64,000 bases of DNA from Dicaeum eximium. Lineage: Eukaryota > Chordata > Aves > Passeriformes > Dicaeidae. Each line of letters starts with the position of its first letter. Within the stretch, counting starts at the first letter, position 1. This document shows, piece by piece, positions 1-11,203 of the stretch. Under the pieces are notes generated by a model, which saw nothing but the letters and a program-made list of their open reading frames with translations, did no database searches and was not told where the DNA came from. The position numbers and the translations under genes were made by a program. The stretch covers positions 142,141 to 206,140 of the forward strand of contig VWZP01005847.1 of the NCBI GenBank assembly GCA_013396995.1. Direction: 5' to 3'.

Positions 1-839
1 TCAAACTCTTCTAAAGAGTTTGTTTTGCTCAAATCAATATTTGCTACATTTATTCTCCAGGGTGTGAGGTGATCCTATGACATCCTCATATCTCGAAAGA
101 GCTGCTGACATTCATGCCTGTTTACAATACTGAGTATTTTGCAGCATTGAACTCTGATTACCCTTTTACTGTCTTTGATCTCTGCATTTGTCTGCTTGAG
201 GAATCTCTAATTTCTTAACATTATTCTTTTCAGCTTTTGTTACGTTGTTTAGTGAAAGTTTAAAATGTGCCTGTGAAGGATTCATCTGTTGATTGCATTG
301 AGTCCCTTTCACAGCAGTCAGTAGAGTTGCCTACACTGTTCCTCTGCATGAACTCCCTTTTTTCAAAGGAAAACTGAGGATTAAATTGTCCCCTATTCCC
401 TTTTTGCCATACAGGTGTTTATTGGCTGCAATGAAGATAGACATATGCAAAGTGGCATGCAACATTTGTTCTAACAGAGCATTCAGATTAAATTTATGCT
501 AGTTGAAGTGATCTTTGAATTCAGACAGTCTGGGCATATAAGGAAAGAAAGAGTTTACTTGAAATATAATTATTTGTCTTGAGTTAAAGTCTTCCCAAGT
601 CCTGTGCTTAGTGTTTAAGGCTACACACACACACATTATATATATATATATATATAAAGTATATTAGAGAATTAATTAATAAACTGATACATGGAGTATC
701 TCTTTCATTTTAAAAGAAGACCTCAAGGCCCTTAGATTTTGAAGAAAACTACCCACCCACCTTTCCCAAAGTGAGCCTTGTTGTGTGTGAAGTCTTGTAG
801 TACATCATTTTCAGGTAGGAAAAAGCTCTATTTAAGGGA
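1..839. other. Unique non-coding sequence, no gene seen
   Basis: AT-rich sequence without a recognisable exon, repeat family or RNA gene apart from the dinucleotide microsatellite annotated separately. The only open frames are short and show no family resemblance. Confidence 0.6.
623..656. repeat. Compound (AC)n/(TA)n microsatellite
   Basis: About six AC units run directly into about ten TA units. This is simple slippage sequence and likely polymorphic in length. No function is implied. Confidence 0.9.
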
Positions 840-2123
840 TTTAGACAAGGAAAATGTGACACACTGGTGAAGAGGGTGGGTGATTTAGTAACAGGAGCCA
901 TGGGCAAGGATGATAGACTCAATGTCTTCTTTGCCTTAGTCTTCATCAGAAAAGTCTTTCAGGCCTTGAGCTCAGTGAAAGCTTTGGAGGAAGAGGAGAA
1001 TGCCCAGCACAGGATGAGGACAGGACCAGACTGGCTGCATTCAAGGATGCTTAGAGACCTGACTGATGTACTTGCAAGGCCACTTTCTGTCACCTTTCAA
1101 AGTCAGCGGGACCAGGGTAGGTTCCCAAAGAGTGGAAAAAGCAAATGTTGCACTTTTTGCTGTAAAGGCAAAAAGGACAATCTGGGAAACTTCAGAGTTT
1201 CAGCCTCACTGTGACCCCTCTGGGTGTTCTAGAAAAGGTCTTCTTAGAGCACATTTCTGGGCACATAAAGAAGGTAATTGGGAGCTGCCAGCATTAATTT
1301 GCCAAGAATAAAACATGTCTGACAAACCCGACTGGCTTTTTTGATAAATTTGTTGGATTGCTGGACTTGGGAAAAACAATGAATGGCATTTATGACTTGA
1401 GCAAAGCTTTTGGCACCATCTCCCACTGTATTCTTCAATCCTGATTAGTACATTCCAGACTAGATAGTGGACTATCAGTTGGGTAAAAAGAATGGAGGGT
1501 CAGGCTAAAGGTCAGTGGTTGTGCTCTACCTGGAGGTCAGTTACAAGTGCACTACTGCAGGGGTCTGTCCTGAATCCTCCCCTGTTCAATGACTTTGTCA
1601 GGAGATGGAAGGCAGCATCAACAAACTGAAATCCTCAATATGTTTAGGAATAGGGCTGCCACCCAGAAGGGTGTAGGCAAACAAGAGGATTCATGAAATC
1701 CAACAAGGCCTGCAGTAGGGATGGTCAAACTGGTCAGTGCTGTGGCAGGCTGAGGAAGATGGGCTTACTCAGCCTGGGGCAGAGATGGCTTCAGAGGATC
1801 CAACCACAGGAACATGGTACCTTCAGGGAGGGGACTGAGTAGTCTGAGCCAGTCTCTGGGGCAGTGGCCACAGGCAGAAAACTGGGAAAAGTGACATCCT
1901 TTTATAGGAGTGTATCCTATGTCCTTCTTAGGAGGACACTTGGGCAGTGGGACAGGACAGGCCCATAGAGATTGTGCAGCGTCATTCATGCAGGGTTTCA
2001 AGATGTAATATGGTAAAGCCCTGAGCAGACTGGTTGTACCTCAGAGTTGACTCTCATATGAGCAGGAGGTTGGACTATAAACCTTCTGATGTCCCTTCCA
2101 ACCTGAGTGATTCAGTGAATGAA
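840..2123 (+). mobile_element. CR1 LINE, old, internally deleted, 5'-truncated
   Basis: Non-LTR retrotransposon remnant in sense orientation. The first part (about 846-1640) follows the CR1 ORF2 protein, starting at the VGDLVTG block that precedes the reverse-transcriptase core. The last part (about 1745-2123) follows the end of ORF2 and the 3' untranslated region, closing with the bird CR1 terminus: an AGCAGGAGGTTGGACTA block near 2062, then TCCCTTCCAACCT and a degenerate ATTCTGTGA-like tail at 2092-2115. Much of the thumb region between the two parts is missing. Divergence is high, with many stops and frameshifts, so this is an old insertion. The 5' edge is approximate. The CR1 assignment is confident, the subfamily is not. 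Confidence 0.88.
867..1640 (+). pseudogene. CR1 ORF2 (reverse transcriptase) remnant
   Basis: Residual coding sequence of the CR1 endonuclease/reverse-transcriptase polyprotein. From 867 to 1214 one frame stays open for 115 codons and carries recognisable CR1 blocks: VGDLVTG, then a block like LNVFFALVF, then TDVLARPLSVTFQ and KGKKDNLGNFRV, the last matching the usual KGKKEDPGNYRPVS block of the RT fingers. Beyond 1214 the match continues in other frames: a DLSKAF-like block with GTISH is seen near 1396-1428 and a GVCPESSPVQ-like segment around 1560. No catalytic FADD block was found. It is non-functional, and frameshifts are obvious. Promoter and 5' portion are absent, as in nearly all CR1 copies. 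Confidence 0.82.
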
Positions 2124-4384
2124 CAGAAATAAAATTATATTTAGCTTTCACAGAATGTAAGGTGATATATGAATTTTTGTGTATTCAGACAAGATTTTTA
2201 AATTGGGAAGTGAGGGATTGAGCTGTCTTAATCTGTAAAGTGTGTTCTTTCCAGAGTTTGAGCATCAGTATTAATAAGTACTGGGTATGCAGAGGCAGAA
2301 TAGATGAAAAGACGGAGATTTATCTTCTGAATTGGTGGTGTCTTCATTTCAATCATAAGAAAGTATTTTACTTAAGAGCTGGAGCCCATATACTTCAATT
2401 TCTTGGAGATAAACTGATTCCAGTGTGATTATTTACTGGATGTATTCCATCGAGTATAGTGTTTAATGTTTCTCTGACTGATTGTTCTGACAGAAATTCC
2501 TCATGTACTCATATAAAAATAAAAAGAGAGGCAGGGAGCCTGAGTTAGCAGCCTTCCAAACAACAAAATCATAAATCCACTACTGGGCTACTTTTCTTCC
2601 CTTAAGCCTGACATCGCTTCATTCTGAGTGAATTTATATCTTTTGAAGGGTGAAGAAAAAAAAAATCGCAACTGTGTTTTGCAAATACAAGAATCTGTGA
2701 ACTAGAATAAATTGCCAGCTATTGGCTTGATTCTGAAACTTAAATTAAAGCACATGGTTGGTTAGTCATACAAGTAAGTATTTCTCAAGTAAGTCAGCAC
2801 CCTATTCTCAGGTGTTAGGTTTGGCAGTGATGTGATATGTGATGAATAACTTATTCCGAGTTGATTTGAATATTAAATTATATTCAAATAATTGAATTAT
2901 ACCTAGGTTTTAATTATACCTAGGCTGGCTCTTGTTTTGAAAGCACAGACTGTTTTTTGTTTTTTTTAATAGGAAAGGTACATGCTACCAAAATAGGTGG
3001 AATTATATGAAGTATATAAGGTATCATGATAAACATTGCCCTTCTCCCTACTCTCCATTAACACAGACAAAATTTTGAAAGACCAAGGGCCTAATCTGGT
3101 GTATTTGTTACTGCCTTAGATCTGCCCACAGCTGTCCCTTGAGGCATGCAGAAAGATTTGATAAGCAAACGTTGCCAGATGGCTAATGCTTGAAGGGAAC
3201 GTTTTCCTACAAACATCGCGAAGTACAGCAATGCTGCGGCGTAGCAGCGTTCTGCAGGCGTAGGACTGCTCTGTGCTTCCAAGGACGTGCTCAGCGTATC
3301 TCATCTCCTGGAGTGGGGTCAGAGGCTCACTCAGCTCTTCAAATACCCTTGGCACAGCTGACATTAGCATGCACGTTTGTGGTCTTGACTGAATTAAAAA
3401 GTGAATACGCTGTAGGGACTTAAGGTGTCTCTAATGTGCAGGTTCCTCAACATCCTACAGGTAAGCGAGGGTATGGACAGGGAGAAAGAAGGCAGAAAAA
3501 GGAAAGGAAACTCTGGAAAAGCTGTTATTCTTGAGCTGACACTGTGCTGGACACACCGTGAGTGAGGACAGGAGTTTGTAAGTGCCAGCTGGTGGGTGTT
3601 GAGAGAGCAGAGTGTTCTCCCTCCTCTGTCCCCATCCCTGCCCCTGTATACAGCTGATGCAGCCAAGCAAGAGTCTGTTGAGTACCAGAAGTGGTCTTTT
3701 GTGCCTTACTTGTTGTGGATGTGTCATCAAAATAAGTTTTTTGTGGTACTGAGGCATCCTCTAGAGAGGAATATCACATCTTGTGAGGTAGTTGTGCTCA
3801 GAAAAGCACTTAAATCTTCTCCCATACAGATGAATGGGTAGAAAATAAATTCAGGTCATTACTGTGTATTTGTAATTTCTTCTTTTAGAAATTGTGTATG
3901 GGGATGAATAAACTAAAAAGAATGGGATTAGATATATATAATAGCTATTATTACTAGTTTTCCCTGTCCTAGAATATAATTTCTATTAGATTTTGGACAT
4001 TTGTGAAGAAATGAGCCTGATTTTAAAATGTAAGGATCGAGTTCTTAGTTGTAACTTCAGAGTATGAGCCATCAAGTCTAGAAGTGAAAACAACTAGTGC
4101 ATCCATCTATGCTTTACATCCCCAAGGTCTCACATCATTTTCAGCGTGGATTTTGAAAAAGTGGAGGGTGTGTAAGGATTCCTACAAATATTCAGGTCTG
4201 TGATTCTTGGGGAAACCCTACCAACCTGTAATATAAGACTATGGTCTGAGGTGATGTCAGCATCCCTTCCAAATTTGCAAACTTCTACCTTAATTTGCTC
4301 TTTTTGCCTCAAAGTAGCTTAAAATTCAATTATCAACTACAGAATTACTATAGACAACATCATATAAATCTTAGACTGTTGAAT
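2124..4384. other. Mostly unique non-coding sequence
   Basis: AT-rich and without a recognised gene. It holds a 13-base direct repeat (AATTATACCTAGG at 2895-2907 and 2912-2924) and the CpG-retaining patch annotated at 3116-3388. Nothing else stands out. Confidence 0.55.
3116..3388 (-). other. CpG-retaining, coding-like patch (possible exon or pseudogene fragment)
   Basis: On the minus strand one frame is open from a possible splice acceptor (pyrimidine tract ending TTCAG, intron edge at about 3389) to a TAA at about 3116, roughly 90 codons. The translation has a mixed, protein-like composition with alternating hydrophobic and charged residues, for example LLRRSIAVLRDVCRK and ISHLATFAYQIF. 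About ten CpG dinucleotides fall between 3166 and 3298, far denser than in the surrounding CpG-poor DNA. I do not recognise the protein family. It could be a terminal exon, a processed-pseudogene scrap or a non-coding conserved element. A chance open frame remains possible. Confidence 0.22.
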
Positions 4385-4440
4385 GCTCTCAGTGATCTTG
4401 GAGATCTCTTCCAACCTTAATGGTTCTATGATTCTATTAT
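4385..4440 (+). mobile_element. CR1 3'-terminal stub
   Basis: Very short fragment of the CR1 3' untranslated end in sense orientation: GTGATCTTGGAGATCTCTTC leading to CCAACCTTAATGGTTCTATG and an ATTCTAT tail. This is the classic bird CR1 terminus. Severe 5' truncation to well under 100 bases is common for this family. Confidence 0.75.
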
Positions 4441-5901
4441 TCTAAGTTTTACATCCTTTCCTGAGCATGAGAGGTAACAGTGAAAACTGAGCTGTTGTAT
4501 ACCAGTTGTCAGCAAACACTTTTTTGTGTAATAGATTTTCTAACCTTGAGATGTTGGAAATGAAGTAAAACACCAAAGCAAAGAAATAACTTTGGATGGT
4601 TGTGTTACTGGAAAGCATCCCTTAATTGCTTCCTGAAACACTTAATCATTGAATTCTTTGCTTCCCAGACTTTATGCAAGCAACAGATCATAGGTCTGCT
4701 GAAAAAAGAAACCTCGGTAAATTGCTGAGTTTTATTGTTGTAACCTATGGAGCATCTCTTCCCTTAGTGTTCATCAGGATGACCTTCTTAAAAAGTCTAA
4801 ACTTTGTTTTCTTCAAGGTATGAAAATTATTAACTTAGACATTTATAGGACACAAGTGTTTTTCATCACCTTCAAACAGCAGCACATTGGTATCTGTAAA
4901 CAGATGTTGTTGGAAGATATCGTGTTGCAAGGGAATTTTACTTGTTGGTTGTGAATCACACCTGAAATGAGTGAGTAATCATTGATAATTTGACAGGCAA
5001 GCATATTAAGTCACAGGAAAATGTGTCTAAATTTACTGCAATATGAAAATGCTTGTAAAACCAAATTCAAAGCATATTCCCCTAAACGCTAAAACAAAAT
5101 TTCTGCTACACTTGCAAAAGCAATGAACCTCTTTATTCACATGAAAACCCTTTTTCTTATAATATGAAGTAAATTCCAAAATTAGTAGTCTATTAGGACC
5201 ACGTGCCATGTTTCAAATTTTAGCAGTTATTCCTGTAGTCTTTCCTTAAAGGAATAAAAATAGAATGAAAATATCAGCCTAGAACATTATTTTTCACTGT
5301 TTGACTTTTGAAGGCAAAGGAAAATATACTGTAAGAGTACCTACAGAGCTACCAATTAGTGCCTGGTAAAGCACTGCACAGTGGAAATTACTTGCAGGAT
5401 GAGGGAGCCAAATACTGGTACAGTTCATATTGATAAATAATGTACCTCAGCAGCTTCCTATGGTGTTTAATCTTAGCTGTTTCAAAATGTTTTCCATAAC
5501 TGTATGAATAAACCACTTATTACACGCAGTAAAGAGTATTTCATTATTTTCTTCCCTGCATTTTTATGGTGGATCACGTAGCACACCTCACCCCTAGAAG
5601 AGAAGAAATGGAAAGCCAGCAATGCATGCCAGTCACTCTTCCCTAAGAGGTGTAAGGATATGATTGAGAGGTACAAGTTTAAACAACATTGTCAGCTCTT
5701 ATAGAAACAGGAGTGTACTGGACCAGTGAGACCATACAGAAGATGCTTCTGTATTTCAAAGGGAGCCTCAGCTGAGGCCACAGGGCCCCACGGACCTCTG
5801 CTAAGATCTTGAAGAGTATTCACAGGCATCAGAAGTGTTTCAGGTAGAATCTTTCTACACGAGGCAGTCAGACTCTTGCAAAAGATTATTTAAATGAAAA
5901 T
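4441..5901. other. Unique non-coding sequence
   Basis: No gene, repeat family or strong regulatory motif was recognised. AT-rich throughout. Confidence 0.6.
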
Positions 5902-6250
5902 GATAGAGTCATAGAAACATGAAATGGCTTGGGTTGGGAGGGACCTTAAAGATCATCTAGTTCAAACCCTGCTGCCATGGACAAGGACACCTTTCACTAG
6001 ACCAGGTTAGTCAGAGCCCCATCCAGCCTGGCCTGGAACACTGCCAGGGATGGGGCATCCACAACTTCTCTTGGAAACATTTACAGTGCCTCACCACCCT
6101 CACAGTAAAGAATTTCTTCCTAATATCCTAATCTAAACCTACCCTCTTTCAGTTTGAATCCATTGCCCTCTTTTATCTTGCTACATATTATTGAAAATAG
6201 CCTCTCCCATCTTTCTTGTAGGTGGTGCATTGCAAGCCACACTTCAATTT
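5902..6250 (-). mobile_element. CR1 LINE 3' end, antisense
   Basis: The left edge is the reverse complement of the CR1 3' tail (ATAGAGTCATAGAA), followed by GGTTGGGAGGGACCTTAAAG, the ATCATCTAGTTCAAACCC block, CTGCCATGGACAAGGACACC and GATGGGGCATCCACAACTTC. The homology continues through the ACAGTAAAGAATTTCTTCC block into the C-terminal end of ORF2 and fades near 6250. Divergence looks moderate, lower than the copy at 840-2123. It is a 5'-truncated, dead insertion. Confidence 0.93.
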
Positions 6251-6561
6251 ATTATTTTATGATTTTTATATTTTTAGGAGATACCAAATAGGGATTTTTT
6301 TTCTTGTCTTTGTTTTTGCATTGGAAGTTGCTATTTTTAGCTCTTTACAAGTTTAGCAAGTTTAAACATAGAAGTGAAACTATCAATGCTGAGTGCTTGC
6401 CTCAGAATATCTAGTTTGCTTAATGATTTTTTTTTTACTTGAAGGATGTATGTTGAAGGGAAGCAGAAGACATGCAATTCTGAGGAATTTCCAATTATAT
6501 GTACCTTTGCAGGTCTTTGATGATCCGTAGCTGAATGTGAGTTGTCTTAGAGCTGAAATGG
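6251..6561. other. Unique non-coding sequence between CR1 and LTR fragment
   Basis: T-rich, with runs of T at 6295-6301 and 6427-6436. No gene seen. Confidence 0.55.
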
Positions 6562-6710
6562 TGTCATGTTTTAACCCATGGCTAAACACCACACAGCTGC
6601 TCTCTCACTCACCATCCCAGTGGGATGAGTGAGAAATTTGTGGGAAACAAAAAGTAAAACTCTTGAGTTCAGATAGTGACAATTTAATAGGATAGAAATG
6701 CTTCTTGTGC
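6562..6710 (-). mobile_element. Endogenous retroviral LTR fragment (3' end), antisense
   Basis: Starts with TGTCATGTTTTAACCCATGG, the reverse complement of the 3' end of a widespread bird LTR that terminates in GGGTTAAACCATGACA-like sequence. It is followed by TAAACACCACACAGCTGCT, a CTCACTC...CAGTGGGATG block and an AGTAAAACTC...TTTAATAGGATAGAAA block in the order expected for that LTR. Beyond about 6710 I lose the similarity. No internal viral genes were recognised nearby, so this is a solo or truncated LTR. Family name withheld because it was recognised from memory only. Confidence 0.7.
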
Positions 6711-9700
6711 ACCCCCAGCCTGCTCAATGGTGGGGTGGGTTGATTTTATGTGAACACATTCTGCTACCAAAGGGATTCTCCTACCAAGGAATATGTGTTA
6801 GCCTGCTTGGTTTCCTTAACCTCTAATTCCAGGTTACTGGCACCATTATCCCAACATCACAGCAGCCAGGTGACAATGTGCTCACGTGGACAACACTGCA
6901 ATTCTTCCACATAACTCAAAGCTCACACAGGAGCAGGGTTTGGGTAGTTACTGGCCTATGAGTTCTACATCTTCCTTCATCTGCCTATTTTCTCCTCCTG
7001 TTCTTGTAATGACCCTACATGGGAGTAGCACAGGGTGGGGTTTTTTCCTGCTTTTTTTTAAAAGATAATTTTGCTAATAGTAAGTACCTACTCTCATGTG
7101 TGGAAATTAAATTGCAATTAATGACTGATATATTTTGCCTGCAAAGAAAACACTGAATTGTGATTTTATAGATAAATTTTCTTTTTGAATAATCTCACTT
7201 TCAAATATTTGTTATTTTAAATTTTAGCATACCTATATAATGATTTTTTAAGATTTGGCCTGATCTTTGTATTATACTGTAGATTGGTTACAAATGTATA
7301 GTGTAATTTGAGAGAACATAAAACCAGATCTCCCTCTAGAGACAGGTTTGGTTTATATTTTCTTGAACTTTAAGCAAAACAATATGAAAGCTTGAAGAAA
7401 ACCTAACTTATATTTTGGTAAGAAAAATTCCACACCAGTGATGGCAAGCCTGGAGATGCATGATTTCCAAATGGGTTCCACTTCCATGTAAGGATTGGTC
7501 ATGAAAATTTTGTTTACCCAACTGCTTCTTTCTTCCTTCTGCTGTATATTTTTTGAATTTTTTTTTTCTTTTGCCGTTTTCTTCTGAATGTTAATGTTGA
7601 CTTAGAAGTCTGAACTTCAATACCACTTAAATATGGAGGCCCAAAACAAGCAGGGTATGGCATGTTTGCAAAGGCATGCTGGTTGCAGTAGCTGGCTTTG
7701 CCAGTTACAAAATGCCCATCAACACAAACACCTTAATTAAAATCCCTCTTTAATTGTTTGCTGTATATATTAAAGAATGTGATTTTTTTGAAATGCATGA
7801 ATATTTTGGAATTCACCTATTGAAAAATGAAATAAAAGTATGTATCCAGCAAACATAGAAGTGAAACACTGATCCAGGAATGAAGTGTAGGCAAGGATAT
7901 CTCAAAGAAGAAGCTGCAGTCAGATTCCACCCCCCACCCCAACAAAACAGCTGATGTGTGAGCTTTTGCTAAGCTGAGGTAGTTTAGCATCAGAGTGTCT
8001 TCTCTGAATATACTGTAATAATGAGAAGGCTTATATAGAATTATAAATATTACTTCATTACCTTGGCAATTTCACTGCCAAAATGGGTAACTGTGAAATC
8101 CATATAGTCCATATCCAATAATCATAATCCATATAATAGAATGTTTGGTGTTACTAATAATAGTGTAACACTTTCTTACATAGAGAAAGAAACAGAGTTA
8201 CATTGTGTACCTATAAATAAACCTAGAGACTTAAAGGTGTTTAAAGTGTCTCTTTGTCGATAATGAATTCAGAGATCATTTCCTATGCACCTATATCAAC
8301 TTTTTAGTGGATGTCAAGTCCCCAAAGCTGGATTCTGTGTTCTACAGATCTGTTCTTGTTACAGGGGGATAGATGTCTACTGTAGATGTCAATGGGTACT
8401 GTGGGCTTTTTTCATATTAGCACATCTTTATCTGTGCAGGATAGATGAGAAAGAGGGGAAAAGGTAAGGACAAGCAATGGGAATGTTAAACAGGAACTGA
8501 CTTCCTTTTGTGGTTTTCTGTTCCTTTCAAACTTCCTTTTATTTTTTCTAGAAAATGTGTGGTTTTATTTTGTTTTGTTCTGGTTTTGGTTTTTGGTTGT
8601 CTTTTTGTTGTTGTTTTTAATGGGTAGAAGTCCTGCTTGAGTGCCTTTTACTATATTTAGGATTAATGACCATCTGACCTTTCCGTTAGGTACTGGGAAA
8701 GGGATGGAGGAGGAAAAGTTGAGATGGACTGCTGGTCTAAAGTAGATTTTTTTTTTTCTTAAGACAAAATGTACTAGAAGAAAGCAGCAAAAATAGAAAA
8801 AGCCATTCTTGTCTCAGGTGCTGGAAAGATGTAGGCAGAACACATGGTCTCATCAGCTGCTCTGTGATGTGGTGAACCTGTAGCAGGATTGGGCTGTTGA
8901 GACTATTATTCAGTTACCTCATTTGTCACAAGTTCACAGAAATGCTGTCTTGTAAAAGAGATGGCCTTGCATGTCAAAATAAGACTCCTAGATAGGAGAG
9001 AAATAGGCAGCAGTACAAACCAGGTATCTCCCAGGATTTGCTCAAGATTTGGCCAAAGGTCATGGGTGTGATAGTAAATCTATATCCCACCTCTCTGCCA
9101 AGTCTTACTGGGATAGCACTCAAAAAGTAGGAGATTCCTACTAAAATTTATTTTATTCTTTTGGATCCCTTATTGTTGTTCCTTTATTTTTTTATTCTAT
9201 CTGTCGAAGGTATTAAATTTTTTTCCAGATTACAACTACTGTTCTGCTCCACTTTCGTGCCTTAATCCAGTTAGGATGTTGGGATGCATTATGAGTCTTC
9301 ACACAGTTTTCAAGAGTGTAATCTGAAGAATACACACTCTTTTATAATGTGGTGATGCTTATATTAACTAGATATCTTGTAAAGTTGTAGTGGTCAGTCC
9401 TTTGAAATAGTATTTTTATCTTTAAGGATGTGACTATCTCAGCTGGGATAGCCGGGTCACCTGGTTATAGATGTTTAACATGGAGATACACTATGGCTTT
9501 TTGGGCAAGAAAGATGAACCCTGAATGTGGAGGATTTCTAAATTATCTTTGAATTCATAAAAAGCCCAACAAAATGATATTCCAAAGTGACATATTCATA
9601 GTGAGGCACTTAGAATTTCAAAGCTAGTTGGTATAATAATTTCTTTCCCAGCTCTGGTCTGTCAGCTGCTCTCACTTCTGCCTCTCTCCTCAGGGAAAGT

Positions 9701-10425
9701 TCAACCATCAATATTGACATGATTTGAACATGACACTGAGTTCCTGAGCCTCTTTTTTTTTTCCCCTACTTGCTCTTTCCCACTCTTCTGCTGTCCTGTC
9801 CCACTGTGTTCTTTCTGTTACTTTATTTGATATGATATAATGAAGAATGGGCTCTGGAAAGAAAGCTCTGGGCAATAAAGCTTCTCTTTAAAAAACTGTG
9901 TGCATAAAGTAAAAATAACAAAAACTGTCAAAAGAAGTTGCTAGTGTGAATGTATTTATTTTATCTTTGGTGGAAAAGCTTAACTCAGCTCCAGGACTTC
10001 AGGACTACAATAGACAGTAATTTCTATATGAGTAGAACATCTATTTCTCTTTTGAAATATGGGACAATCTGAACCCCAGGTTGTCAGCTGCTTTTACAAG
10101 TTAGGGGAAAAAGTAGAAAAAGATAGACCAGCTATTTTTGAACCATTTATCAGTCAATAATCCAAGTCCCTTTCAGGAATGGGGTTAAAGCATACCTGCA
10201 GTATAAGTGAATACAGTGAAAACGGCAAGAGCTTCTGGGTGGTGCCAATACAGTGTGGGTTAGAAACTTTGACTTAGAACCACGTTCCTGGAGGTAAAGG
10301 GAGCAGTGGGGTCATTTCACAAGTAAGGAGAGACAGCATGGGGAGGAAAGAGCCTTTTCAGCAGGTACTGTGGTAGCTTTTGTCAGTTTATGACTTCCCA
10401 GTGCTTGGAGCTGGGCTCCCCTGGC
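6711..10425. other. Unique non-coding sequence
   Basis: No recognisable exon or repeat family. It contains a T/G-rich low-complexity stretch around 8566-8619 and assorted short T or A runs. All open frames are 60 codons or less. Confidence 0.55.
8566..8619. repeat. T/G-rich low-complexity tract
   Basis: Dominated by TTTTG, TTTGG and TTGTTG units on the plus strand. Simple sequence, compositionally the complement of the A/C-rich blocks elsewhere in the window. Confidence 0.6.
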
Positions 10426-10429
10426 AGCC

Positions 10430-10515
10430 CCAGTGCCCAACTGTACCCACCCAGCCAGCACTGAGCTGTGCACGGGTGGTCACCCACTCCCACTGGGGTG
10501 GGAGAATCGCTCACA
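10430..10515 (-). mobile_element. Possible degraded LTR fragment
   Basis: CCAGCCAGCACTGAGCTG, then CACCCACTCCCACTGGGGTG and GGGAGAATCG, resembles in order the reverse complement of the same bird LTR end seen at 6562-6710. The match is short and imperfect, and the surrounding sequence is not recognisable. It may be chance. Confidence 0.25.
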
Positions 10516-11180
10516 TGACTGAAATCAGGAGCTGATCTGTGGGCTGATTCTGCTGTTTGGAGACTGGCTGGGAGGAGAAGAGATGCTACGGAGATGTGAT
10601 TCATTCCTGATAATGAGTGGGTGAAACTCAGGCAGGCAGAAAAGCTGTGATTCAATGAACCTCCTGTATAAAGAGAGGACAGGAAGACAGCAACCAGCAA
10701 GGATGCTTTGAGAATGAGCTAGTGTATCCCATTTTAAAAACTATACCACTGTGTCCCCTTGAAATAAGTCTTTTGGAGGCAATCACAGCTCTTTATAATA
10801 CCCAAATGTTACAGTAAAAATGTGTTCCTTAGTGCATTAAGACATTTCTCCCTATAATTTCCTTGATTTTCTAGATAATGGATTTATTGAAACATTGTAA
10901 GAAAGATTACAGACTAAAAATAAATAAAGCAGCTCATTAAAAAGTATATAGAAACATTTTTCAAAATTCGATCAGAATGATATTTTCTTTGCTGCAGTAA
11001 ATTCACTATTGTAAACCTGCAGGAGGAAGAAATAAGCAGAGATAAATTATACATCATGTTGCCAACTTCATAGATCTTGGGTGGGATGAATCAGATGGAG
11101 AAACGAAGCCTAGAGCTGAAAGTCTATTCAGCACCTTAGAAAAAAAAGTGCTGATGAAGAAGGAAAAGAAAAAATAGGCA

Positions 11181-11203
11181 TAATAAATAAATAAATAAAT
11201 AAT
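11181..11203. repeat. (AATA)n microsatellite
   Basis: Five to six AATA units in a row. Simple sequence only. Confidence 0.85.
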
